Source of the DNA: Sinotaia quadrata
Taxonomy: Eukaryota > Mollusca > Gastropoda > Architaenioglossa > Viviparidae
Direction of reading: 5' to 3'
DNA: 64,000 nt
NCBI GenBank assembly: GCA_028829895.1
Contig: CM054178.1
Location: 89,896,558-89,960,557 of the forward strand
Below, in pieces: positions 1 through 13,300 of the stretch. Each line of letters opens with the position of its first letter. Position 1 is the first letter of the stretch. The notes under the pieces are model-generated. The model made no database searches, had not been told where the DNA came from, and saw nothing but the letters and a program-made list of their open reading frames with translations. The position numbers and the translations under genes are program-made.

Positions 1-144
1 TACCAGATAGGGAAAACTTACACCTACGACTACTCTGTAGTGACAGAGACCAGCGTTGATGGAGCATCAGAGGACAGCGCCATTTTGACCATCAGGGGAA
101 GAGCTGACATTGAAGTGATTGATTCATGCGAGATGGTGCTTCTG
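1..144 (+). CDS. Gene A exon 3 (cut by window start)
   Basis: Open in frame from base 1. It begins YQIGKTYTYDYSV, the opening strand of the Vitellogenin_N lipid-transport module. Donor GTAAAT, phase 0. By comparison with gene B, 17 bases of this exon and exons 1-2 lie to the left. Residues about 42-89 of the full model. Confidence 0.9.
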
Positions 145-3100
145 GTAAATGTTTACTTATTTAGTAAAACATTTCCCTTCGATTTTTAGCAATTATTATT
201 TATTATATATAATAATTATATATATTTAACTATAATAATTATATATTTTAATATAATTATTATATTATAATAATATATTTATATATTATTTCATTTTCCT
301 TAGATTTTTAATAAATTATTAATAAAGCTAATGTCATAGATCTGAAAATTATACAAAGCTCAGTTTTACTCTTCTATTAAACTGACAAATTTTTTAACAT
401 ATTATACTCATCAGAAGCTCAATATTAAAAATAGCAATCGATTTTCTATCTACATAAATGATTTCCTTGCTGTAACTAGTTTTCTCTATGACTTAATTTC
501 CTTACTACGCATATTTTTATCTATTCACTTGACATCCTTGCTGTCTTTCTGACTACATACATGAATTTCTTGCTGTAACTATTTCTGTCTACTGACTTGA
601 ATTTCTTGCTGTAACTATTTCTGTCTACTGTCTTGAATTCCTTGCTATAACTGTTTCTGTCTACTGTCTTGAATTCCTTGTTGTAACTATTTCTGTCTAC
701 TGACTTGAATTTCTTGCTGTGAACAGCTGAAGGACATGTCTGTGTCCGATCCACGCCTCTCGAAGAAATCAACACCAGCACTCAGTGACCGCAGTGACGA
801 GTTCAAGCAGACGTTGGAGCAATTTTCGCTGCGCTTCTCTTACCAGGATGGTAAAGTCAGTGAGCTGTGTCCAAATCAAGATGAAGATAGTTGGGCCCTG
901 AACATCAAACGAGGAGTGCTTTCCGCCCTACAAAATTCCATGGACACTCTGGAAGGAAAACAGGCCGTTCTCGAGGTAATTGTCGAGAAATCATTTCTGT
1001 GACAGACATTGCATTAAAGAGAACTAATCTTATCACCTCTGTGACAGACATTGCATTAAAGAGAACTAATCTTATCATCTCTGTGACAGACATTGCATTT
1101 AAGAGAACTAATCTTATCATCTCTGTGACAGACATTGCATTAAAGAGAACTAATCTTATCATTTCTGTGACAGACATTGCATTAAAGAGAACTAATCTTA
1201 TCATCTCTGTGACAGACATTGCATTAAAGAGAACTAATCTTATCATTTCTGTGACAGACATTGCATTAAAGAGAACTAATCTTCTCTTGTATCTATAGTT
1301 GTATTTTCTCACAAAATTTAGTTAACATTTAAAACAGATCCCCCATTAAAGATACATTCTTTGAAAACCACAACAAAATGTACACTTAAGTTTTAAAATG
1401 TTTCCCCAATGAAGGTGATTTTTTATTGTTGAAAACCATACGGAAACGTAAAACTTAATACTGCTATTGAAACAAAGTACGACTAAAGTTAAAAATAATT
1501 AATTTAAGATTAACTAATTACTCACATATTTGTAAAGAAATGTGTAAAGAAAAGAACATAATATTTCAGTCTGAATTTAATAATATGCCATTAAATACAA
1601 GGACAAACTTATGTACGAATTAATTAATAATTACTTTCAGTGCCTCCGTTTAGATAAGATCTTTAATTATTTATTTATAATTTTTCATGACAGAATACTA
1701 ACACATCCTTTGATACTGTCACTTTAGGTTGACGTCACAGGTCGTTGCCAGGCAGAATACGATGTGACAAAGAAAGGCTGGTACTCAGTGTCCGTCAAAA
1801 GAACTAAGGACCTGATGGCATGCACAGACCGCCAGGGATACAGCGGAAGTCTGCAGACTACTCCGTACCAAGTGACCTCAGTAAGCAGGCATTTCTTTCC
1901 CAGTAGTGGTCACTAGTTATCAATTGTTATCATTGCTAACATGTCTAATTTTTATTAAGACACCTCGTTTACAATTAAAAGTTATGAAAATATATTAGAA
2001 GAATATCTTAGAATAACTAGTCATGATGTTTTTCAAACGAATATTTTGCACATCACTAGTTTTAATTTAAAATTATTAGAATTTTGATTTTCGTAAGGAA
2101 ACATTTTTATTTGTATGCAAGTTCTTTTGGATGAAAACTCGTTAGACAACGATTTGAACTAATAAATGACATTGGTTTGTGTACCAGGATTTCCAATCTC
2201 TACCCCTGATGAACAGTGTCCACGAGTGTGTCCAAGACGTGAACAAACAAGGCATCGTTCAAACAAGCACGTGCACTGAGAGCCACATCTTCCGTCCGTT
2301 CTCCTCTCAATCTGGCGGCGCCCGCACCACCGTCACCCAGAAACTGACCTACAAGACTGAGCGAACTGGCATCACGACCCGTAAAGGTAGTAAATCACGC
2401 GATGTTTCACATTTTGAATTCTTAAACTACCAATTCATCGTAATGATAACTCGATCTTTTTCTTTAACAAGGCTTTAAAATAATAAATCTTTGCTATTGT
2501 AATGTCTTATTCATGATCTTAATGATCATTTGTCGTTGAAATCAAATGATTGTCATATTAAAAGTTTGTCGTTAAGGATTTTTCAACTTATTTATGAAGC
2601 TAATGATTCGTTTATTATCGTAAGAACTTGATCATTAATCTAAGGACTCTTTCATTATTATCGTAAGGACCATATGAACAAACTTACTGAATTTATAACG
2701 AACTAAATTTTAAAAGTAATGTATATATCAATGAAAGAAATATGATTAAGTAAGTGTAAATATATACACTAATGAGCTATTCTAGTATTTCGAGCGAAAG
2801 TGTCACGAAAGCAAAACCAGACGTGACTACTGTAAAGTCATTGCCTATTTCAGGACTCATTCAGTTCCGTGCTGAAATGCCTTTCGATCACAACTTCGGC
2901 ATCAGCAGCAGTGGGGAAGCCCGTACGCGTGCAGAGGCTTTGTTGAACGAACTATGCGACACAACCATGAACGGTGTTCGCCCCGAGACTCCACGCATGT
3001 TCTCTCAGTTGGTGTCTGCTGTGCAAAAAATGGAGACCATTGACATCCAAGACCTCTACCGTCAGCTGAAAACTCAGGCCATCTGCGGAAACAACAACCA

Positions 3101-6100
3101 GCGCACGAAGTAAATAGAAAATGGAATCTCTACTTTTCCCTTATATAGTAAATAAAAAATGGAATCTCTACTTTTCCCTTATATAGTAAATAAAAAATGG
3201 AATCTCTACTTTTCCCTTAGATAGTAAATTAAAATGTGTCAGAATTCGATATCTTCATAAAGAAAAACTGCATTCATCACTCAGTTAAATTATATATAGT
3301 GACTTATGATTTAATTCTATGTTTTAAGTACACCCAGAACATTAATAGTGTGTTCATTAAGTACAATGATAGACTGGTACACCCAGAACATTAATTGTGT
3401 TTTCATTAAGTACACTGATAGACTGGTACACCCAGAACATTAATTGTGTGTTCATTAAGTACACTGATAGACTGGTAAAGAACATTAATAGTGTATCTCA
3501 TGAAGTTCACAGATAGAATGGTACACCCAGTACATTAATTATTAAGTAACTCACTAAATTCACTTATAGAAGGGTACACACAAACCAATATTGTCTGGAC
3601 TCACTCTATATCAAGTCGATTGAGACACCCAGTACAACAAAGATATGATAATCTAAGTACAATGATTGATTAGTATCCTTAATGCACTGATTGATACTTC
3701 AATCAATATTAACCATATCTCTGGTACTAACATGAATACAAAGTATGCTCATAACACTGGTTCTTTTACTGATATACTGACAAGATATAATATCAGTTAG
3801 AATTTTTTTTCAGAAAATTCTTCATGGACGCTTTGCCAATGGCTGGAACCACATCGTCCATTGAAGTTATCAAGAATCTTCTGATCACCGGTGATGTCAC
3901 TGGAATGGAAGTCGATCTTTGGCTAACGCTGCTGGCTCTCATTCCGTCACCGTCTTCAGAAATGCTGACAATTGTCAAAGTAGGTGTACTCGATTTTAAT
4001 TTGCTATAACAGTCTTTCTTTTATTGTCCATAATAACGCTCTCTGGTACAGGATATTGCTTGGATAGAAATAGTCAGTACTTTTGCACATGAAATCTTAA
4101 AATGTTGGTCCTCATTTTGTATGTATTGTACACTTTTGTAATATTGAGCTGTGAAGAAGTATAACAGTTATAATATTGTAAAGGAATTGATTATGTTGCA
4201 ACAAAAGTAATATGCACTATGCAGTGTTTTCTTTAAAACGAAGACATATATATTTTTAATAGATCTTTGTGAAGAGGATTAAATGCTTAAGAATTAAATC
4301 TTTAATTTTGGAAGCAGTTCCAATACAGCGGAATCCCAATAATCTGTATGGGTTTCCATGATTGACAGGATCTGTTGGATAAAGACACACTGAAGATGAA
4401 GGCCATGCTGCCTGTGTCCACTATGGTTAATAACTATTGCATCTCTCGTGACGATTGCAGTAGCGACACTGCTGTAGATAACATCATGACATCTCTAGAG
4501 CGAACTATTGGTTCTAGTTGCTACCCCACCGACTCCAACATTCAGACAGTAAGTTTATTTTACTTCAAATTTTACTTCAAATTTTAAACTAAGCAGGTGA
4601 ATAAAATAAATATATAAATCAAAGTAAAGAAGTTATTTTTATTCACATCTGACTTTGGCATAAAAAATTTCAATATTTATGTATTAATGAACTGATTAGG
4701 TCGCATTAATGAAGGTTAAGATAAACAAGTAAAACTATTATCATTTTTTCCAGACTCTACTTGCTTTGAGTGCTATCGGTAACACAGGACAGGCTCGTGC
4801 AACAAGAGTGCTTAACCGATGTCTGGCATCATCCATTTCTACAGAAGTTCGTGTTGCAGCAATACAGGCCTTCCGTAGAATGCCATGTGACACAGATGTA
4901 AGCTGTGACATTAAGTTAGTGACAGTGCTTGTCCACAATTGTTCACAATATGAGTTACGATATATTTAACATTTTAATGCTTCACTGGGTATTTTTTTAG
5001 TTCCCCAATTCCTTTAATATTACACATTGTTTAGAACTTCTTTAATGCATTCTGAATAGAATAATGCAGGTGTTTCTTAAACGTTGAAAACATTTCAAAT
5101 GTTCATAATCTAAATTGTAAATATATTGCTCCTTTAGCGAAATAATCTTAAAACATTTTAACGATTTTCGGTTGCAGAAGGACGCTCTTCTGAACATCTT
5201 CAAGAACACAGACGAAGACTCTGAGACTCGCATTTCAGCCTACCAGCAGATCATGGTGTGTCCAACCTCTGACCTCTTGAACCAGATCCAAGTCGTCATA
5301 GAAAGCGAAGAGTCGAAATCACAGGTATAATTATTTATTAAAATATCAGTTTGCAACGATCAAATATAATGTATAGGAATATTAATTATTTTAAATGTTT
5401 ACGAAACTAAGCATTTGAAAACAGTAATGAAGCAATTCATAAATTTTTGCAAATATTTCTTGTTCATTAAATCGTGATTAGTTAACTAACCAGGACGTTT
5501 TCAAAGTGTATATAGAATCGTTAATTATTAATAACTATATAATTAATTTTGTATATCGTTATTTCATAATTTCTTAATTCGCTTTAGAAACTGACTGTTG
5601 GGTGTATATGTGTCCTTGAACTTTCATTGTCATAGGTCGGTGCCTTCGTGTGGACACACCTTGCCAATCTGATGGAAACATCCAGCCCGTTGAAACAGGA
5701 AATCAAGAGTCTGGTGGACGATGTTGTCACAAAAAAGCAGTTTGAAACCAATCCAGTGCAGTTCTCTCGAAACTACGAAAAGTCAGTCTTCCTGAAGATG
5801 CTCAATATGGGCGCCCAGGTCGAAAGTAATGTCATCTTTTCCTCACAATCCTCATTGCCACGTTTCGTAAACCTGAACATGACTTTTGATCTCTTCGGCC
5901 ACTCAGTCAACCTGCTGGAGATCGGAGGCCGTCTGGAAGGATTGGAATACCTCATGGAGTTCGTGTTTGGTCCATACAGCTTCTTTGGCGATGGCAAAGA
6001 CAACACTGCTGATGTAAGTGCTAACCTTAGTCCATTCATCATTTTGCTTAATGATGTGCACTAGCTCAATTCTGCCTACATCTGTGACGTTGTAGAACAT

Positions 6101-9100
6101 GTCCATGTCAAGATTTAAGATTTATAGTGTCTTGAAAATTATATCAGAAATATAAATAAATGTTATTATATTGACGTGATCAGTTTTATTCTAACGTTGA
6201 TATTTAGTGTCTGATTTTTGAGATATTTATGTAAATGTTATTATAATGACGTGATCAGTTTTATTCTAACGTTGATATTTAGTGTCTGATTTATGAGATA
6301 TTTATGTTAAGGGAAATACCAAGAACACACCAATGGAAATAAACACAATGCTGGATTCAGAAGTAGAGGAAGAAAATGAATAATCAGAATTTTATATAAT
6401 GTCATTCACTTCCTTTTCTGTAGAAATTCATAGCAGCTACCTACTATAATTGTTAAGAACTATTTATCTGATGTAATGCAGAAACAAGCCAAGATGGAGC
6501 AGCTGAAGGGATCCTTTTACACTCGAATATTTGGAAACCAGATGACATACAATCGCTTCCAGGGCATCAGTTCTCTAACCTCTGGCAAGACCTTCAACCT
6601 GCTGGATTTCTTGATCGAGTTGTCCAAGGACCACGACATCGGCTTTACTCAGAGCATGCAATTTCTCGACAGTAGTATCACCATCCCCACAGCTAGTGGT
6701 TTACCACTTAGTCTGTCTGTCAATAGCACTGCTACCGTTGACCTTCGTGCCAAGGGAAAGATGGACCTTCGCAGTGTGTCAGCAAGCCCCCGCAGTATTT
6801 ACATTGACGGCGAACTTCGCCCAAGGTATGCAAAGAACTAACTGTTCAATATGTTGAGCCAATTAATTCTTCAACAATTCTAACAATCTATCACGTCAGT
6901 TAATGTTTTCAATAATTTCAGCTTCTTTTACATGTGGACTGTTTGCTTTAGTTCTTAATAATCTTAATATTGCGTATAAAATGTTCCTTTATGTAAACGT
7001 GGCTTTGAAACGCGTAATGCAATGGTGCTTTATTCTATAAATCTTTTATTTTACTGCATATTTCCTCATACTGACTGTTTTTATTCTTCAAATCTTTGAT
7101 TAAGTAATGTATTGATTTTACTCTGGTATCTATTTTACCCAGTCCTGTGCTAGTCTCTGATTTAACTTTTATGGCTATTCCATCACAGTAATAGTTTAGT
7201 CTCTCAAGTTTTCCTTAATGTCAATTTCCTTGTAGTGTCGCAGTAAACGTTGATGGAGTGATGTCCGTGGACGCTGGCTACACTCGTACTGGCCTTAGAG
7301 TAAGTGGTTCTCTCCATTCCAGCCTCGCAGTCAAAGGTCGCGTGGAGCTTGATCGTGGTCGTGTGCTCAGTGTACAGATCGACATGCCTGACAACAGAAT
7401 TGACCTCCTTGACATCAGGTAAGGTCGTGTGGCCAGTCTCAATGATTAACATAACTGTCATTATAGCATCTTAAGTCTATTATTTTGTTCGTATATAAAT
7501 TTAGTATTTGTTCATAAAATGAGTTTTATTTAAATGATGATAATCTGCCAATAAACTAAGAATTCAGATGAGCATATTAATTGTGGAAGCAAAGAGGACG
7601 ACAAGAAATTGAAACTTTCTGCTTGCTAAGAGGAAACACACAATTCAGTGTTTAAAATTTGACACTTATATTCTCTTTTTAAATTTTTTGCTTGCTTTCC
7701 TTATTGAATTATTTTCAAACATTTCTTACATAAATACCAACGTTCATTAAATTCTGTTTTCTTTGTTTTTGGACAGAACCCAGTTCTTCATTCTTGGAGA
7801 CACTGAAGAGAAAGAGCAGAAGATGGTCACAGACAATCGCAAGGAATTCGAACTTTGCTCTGGAAAATCTCTGGCTCGCATCACAGGACTGGAACTGTGC
7901 GGACAACTGCAATTCCCTAACGCTTCCATGCAGACTGCTGGACCTTACTACCCGCTGACCGGGCCATCTCTTATAAGTCTTGTTCTTCACAAACGTGATT
8001 CACACACGGGATACAAACTACTGGCCAAAAGAGTGGAGGTGAGTTGAACAATGGTAATATCGTGTCAGTCCTGAATATGAGTTAAACATTCAATATAACA
8101 GTTCGTTCTAAGAAATATAATACGCAGCTAGATTAGCCTAACATTTCTTGAAAGGGATGTATAGATTTGAAATAACCTTTCCTAGGTTTATTCGAAGATT
8201 TAGCATTTTTAATTTCTCTTAGTCACTATTAATTTCTATATGGCCAATCTACTCATAAATATCATTGAACTTTTCCTAACTATCCCTAAGACACCCGTAG
8301 ATTTCACTTAGCCATTAATAGATTTCACTTAGCCATTAATAGATTTCACTAACCATTAACAGATTTCACTTAGCCATTAATAGATTTCACTTAGCCATTA
8401 ATAGATTTCACTTAGCCATTAACAGATTTCACTTAGCCATTCGTAATGTTTACTACCTTCATAAACTTATCTTTATCATCATATTATCCTCATTAAACAT
8501 AGCCTCCATCTATAAACGACATTTGCAAAGCACAATATTTTAAATAACAAAATTAAATTGAATATTGCCACTGTTTATGCTAATGAGAGTTTGAAAGAAG
8601 AAAGGCGCTCAAAATTGTGTCGAGTCTCGGTACAATGGAAAAATAAATATATTCCGTCCTCAAAGATATGAAAAAAATAGTTAGACGCGAAATAAAGGAA
8701 ATCATATCAAAATAATTTCACTTTAATAAACCCGTAATTGGCTGATTTACTAATTTAATTTTTGATTTATTGATTTATTAATGAGTACAGAATAAGATCT
8801 CCAGCATCGCTCAGCTGTCTTTTGACACGCCCGGATCAAGCATTCAACGCGCCATTTCTTTCGATATGATGATTAACCACGAACAGAAGGAAGTAGAAGT
8901 CACAGCCGCCTCTCCATGGAAGAAAGCCACCTTCAGAGGTAACATATTTCCCACTTTATTGACGTGTTTTTTTCAAGGAAAATTTAGTGAACTGTGTTTC
9001 AAGAATTTAGTTTAATTCTTCACTAAGTTTATTCAATTCCTTATAGTAGTACAGCAGGCGTTTTGCATAATGAAGTAGAATAGAGTCTGTCTAACATGTT

Positions 9101-10269
9101 ACAATATTTTTTTAAATCATCAAACTCATTGTGTGCTGTCTAATAATCTTGCAGGTGCCCTGGTGAACGATCCCGGAATGAAGAGTTTGACTGGAAGCGT
9201 ATTGCTGGACGAGTCTGATACCTACTCTTTCACATCTGAGGTGAAGATTGATGATCAGAACCAAGATGGAATGGTGGTGTTCACACCTTTGATTGAGCTC
9301 CGACGGCCAGACACTGAATCCATCAAGCTAACAGGTAGCGTACAGATGGACACTAAAGGTCAAAGACTGAATTCCGAACTCACATTTTCTGGAACAACAG
9401 AGCAGCCATTACAACTGCAAGGTAAATTTACGATTCATCAAAAGATTTTCAAGTAGAAAATGCCAATATTTTATAGATGAAATATATCGTTATAAAATAT
9501 ATATCTTTATTAATTCATAATTAATATTTTTAATAATTCATACATTAATATTTTCACAGAGGCAATATATTCACGACACACACACACACAAACACTGTAG
9601 TAATGCAATAGACGAGTTATTGGAGCATACAAGTCCTCAAGACATATTTCTCAACAAGTACAATGAAAGTAAAGTCACTGTGATAGCAGCATGCAATGAT
9701 TGTGATATGACTATTCCAAAAATGAACAATGTAATATTAATTTTTTTAACTACTTAAAATATATTTTAAAATTTTAAAAATTAAAAAAAAAATTTAGTAA
9801 GACCGTATAAAGCCTATATTGAATGTAATATTACTGACCTGACATCTTGCAATGACTATGATATTACTGTTCTAACAGCTAAATCGACTGAAATATTTCT
9901 GTTGTAGTAACGTATACTTTCAAGTAATATTACGGTTGATCAACTAACAAGAAATGTAATATTAATTTTTTGTTCCAGTAACCTACACCAACATCCAGAC
10001 CGAGAAAAGCTTTTCCGGAATCTTCACCAAAGACGGAAAACCGTACCAGGCACGTGTAGGCATGACATACAACGTTGAGGTCAAGAAGAGAAAAGGCGTG
10101 ACTGCAGCATTCACTCCTTTTCTATTACTTTCAACTCCCACTGCAGAACTGGCCTCATTGTCTGGGTCAGCCAACTACCAGAGCGACAAAATCACAACAG
10201 ATATTACACTTGATGTTCCAATTCTGTCGAACAAGCCCATCTCTGTGAAGTGTACGTTTTTCCAAATTT

Positions 10270-10321
<52 letters not shown>

Positions 10322-13300
10322 GTATTGTTTGTATTTTGTTGTATATTTCGGTGTGTTTCTGTTATACTTCCTCTACCACTAGTTGTATTGAAAACCAAGC
10401 ACTTGAAGAATAACCGTTTTCGATTTGCATTATTGACAAAGACCGTTGGTGGACCGAAATGAAAATATTGTCTTTTTCATTCTGAACAGTTGACATGCTA
10501 GCTAAACCACGTGGAAGTGCAGGCACCAAGTACGATGTAGATTTGCGCATCAAGTCACGTCCCCTCACGACCAAGCTCATTGGCTTTGTGCAGACAAAGG
10601 ATAGCGTTGTAATGTCCAAAATGAGTCTGGACTATACTATCCTACGTTTTGGAACTGATCGAATAAGCCTGGATGCCAAATTCAGCGATAAGAGCACTCC
10701 AGCCTATCTGAAGTATGGTCTTAATTCGTAAGTACTTCGCTCATTGTAGCTTTGTTTTAAATCGTCATTCGCAATAGAATATAGAGAATTATAAATCGTG
10801 TCCCATTGACGTACAAGCCAGATTAATTTTCTGAAATCTAAGGTATAACCTATGAAACATAATAAAGTACTGATTGGACTGTAGGACATAATCCAGTTAA
10901 CAAATATGAAAATAGTATTCTTTAGGTTTAAACAAAAATGCAATGTATAATGAATAAGAAAGGAAAGTTCTATAGGACATAAACCAGTTCATTGATATGC
11001 AAATAGTTTTCTTTAATTTAAATATAAATGACATTGTATAATGATTAAGAAAGAAAAGTTATGTATTTTACTCATTTATTTTGGATACCGTTATGAAGTT
11101 AACTTACATACATTTAACTTTCAAGATGTCAATTATAATGGACTGATTGGTTTCCTGTGACGACTCCTCATAACCTATAAAAGAGCACGTACACTTACAA
11201 TACACATACATTTACATTCTTCCTTGTATTTTCCAGAAACATCGACTTTAAATCTAACCCAGACAGAAATATGGAAATCAACCTCGATTTCGACCATAAG
11301 CAGAAACGTAGCGAGGTCGGTGTCAAGATGACAGTTGGAAAAGATCCCGAAGACAAAAAGAAAACAATCTTACTGTCCACTTCTATTGACCACAAAATTG
11401 TCTCCATTTCTGAAATGTCCTTCGACTACAAACTCAAGGCAGTAATCCCAATGATTGTAAGTGTTATTACAGTAGTCCCAATGATTGTAAGTGTTATTAC
11501 AGTAGTCCCAATGGTTGTAAGATTATATTGTATTGTAAAATTTACAAAAATAAATAATTGACATTTATTGGTTATTAGAAAAAGAATGTATGCATGATAT
11601 TGTGCTATTTAAAGCATTTAAATTTTATAACACCTAACGTATTTGTTTTAGAGTTATAATGTAATTGTATAATTGTGAACAAATGCAATCTAAACTCCGG
11701 ATATATATTTTCTCGCCATGGCAATATCAATCCTGATTCGTAGAGCTGTCATGAAAGTTTTATTAGTTATCGTCACGTCAATAACCAGGTGTCTACTAAT
11801 AAAAGATTTCATTTGCAGTGGTAAATCAGATGATTCAGATTAAAGAGCACTTTATTTATAAATTGTAAAGCAGCATTCTTTTGTGAGGGTTCTACATTTA
11901 TATCAACAATCAAACACGTTTTACACTAAGCAAAGTTTCTTTTAACTAATGTTAAAAGTATTTTACATGATGAAAGATTTTCAGGTGTAGCATCAAGCAC
12001 ATTGTACATTAACCACTTTGTGTGAGAAGTCAAATTTATTTTACTTTCCCTCAGTTTCAACAAACGGCCTATGTATTTTACAACTACTAATGTTCATTTA
12101 TAAGGAATATAACAATTGATTATTGATAAGATTTGATTTGTAAGGAAATAAAAGAAATGAAGCTATAAAAAGTATGAAAAGTATTTTCGACTAAGCATTT
12201 TTTTTATCATTAGTAAATATGTTGATATTGAGGGAAATAGTGAAAGGTATTTCATCTACGTTTCATGTGCACATAGAAATTATGTTGATATTGAGGGAAA
12301 TAGTGAAAGGTATTTCATCTACGTTTCATGTGCACATAGAAATTATGTTGATACTGATAAAAGGAAACGAAACAGTAGCTTCAGTTAGTTTACCAATCTT
12401 GCTATATGATGATGATTACTTTATGTTTGTCAATTGGAAATAATTCTGTATCGGATTCTTTCGACAGAATGTTGACGTGTCTGTCAATGGAAATCACTCT
12501 CATGCTCCGGACACGTTGGCCAGTAAAGTGGCGGTAAAATACGGCAAAGACCAGAATGTCATGGCATCTGTTGCGCTCAAGGATAAGTCAGAACAACAGA
12601 TGCGGTATACCGGTGAAGCCAGTCTGTCTTTCCCTGGCCATTCCTACCAGGTGGACACGAGCATACGGGAAAAGAGTGGCCAGTATTTCCACACCCTGAA
12701 TGTGAAGAGCCAGGAAGAACAGATGCTTGCCTTGACCTCGACGTTAAAGTCCACTGAACGAGAGATCACATCAGACATCAGCATTATTGGCTTCGATCCT
12801 ATTAAGGTCAGCGAGTAGTTACATTCAGAAATATTTTAAATATCAAGATGTTGCATAGTAATAGACTTTGAAGTAAAGCATATCACCTTTATCTTCTTTA
12901 TATCAAATTTTGCTATAAAACCACAATTCATTTATATTCTAAAATTATACAGGTAAGCGGTTCAGCCAATTTGGATTTAGACAACTTGCAGTTGGCTGGT
13001 CTCGTAATACACGGCAAGGATAATTATGGGGTGTCTGTACAATACAAGAGCTCACGTGGTCCACGAGGGAAGTTGACAGTAGACCTTATGCATCCCTCAC
13101 GCCATGTTGTCCTCACAGGCAATGGTGGTCTTCGGAAAGATGATGTTGACGGTGAACTGGAATTTGCGTGGGACAAGGATAATGAACCTTCAGCTAAGGT
13201 AAGAATTATCCTTCGTTCCATATTTCTGATTGGATAATTAATCGATTAATAATTTAAGTTTCCATGCATGATTAGTTAATAAAGAACTTTCTTACTATGT

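Noticed and set aside
521..781. Minus-strand open frame with a 12-residue repeat
   Set aside because: Shadow of the 36-bp intron minisatellite; the same at 38837-39097.
891..1312. Overlapping 135-codon open frames on both strands
   Set aside because: They are produced by a 42-bp minisatellite whose length is a multiple of three. The same happens at 39207-39698. The upstream coding exon is in a different frame.
7715..7990. Minus-strand 91-codon open frame, conserved at 46624-46899
   Set aside because: Conserved only because it is antisense to exon 15, which explains the conservation.
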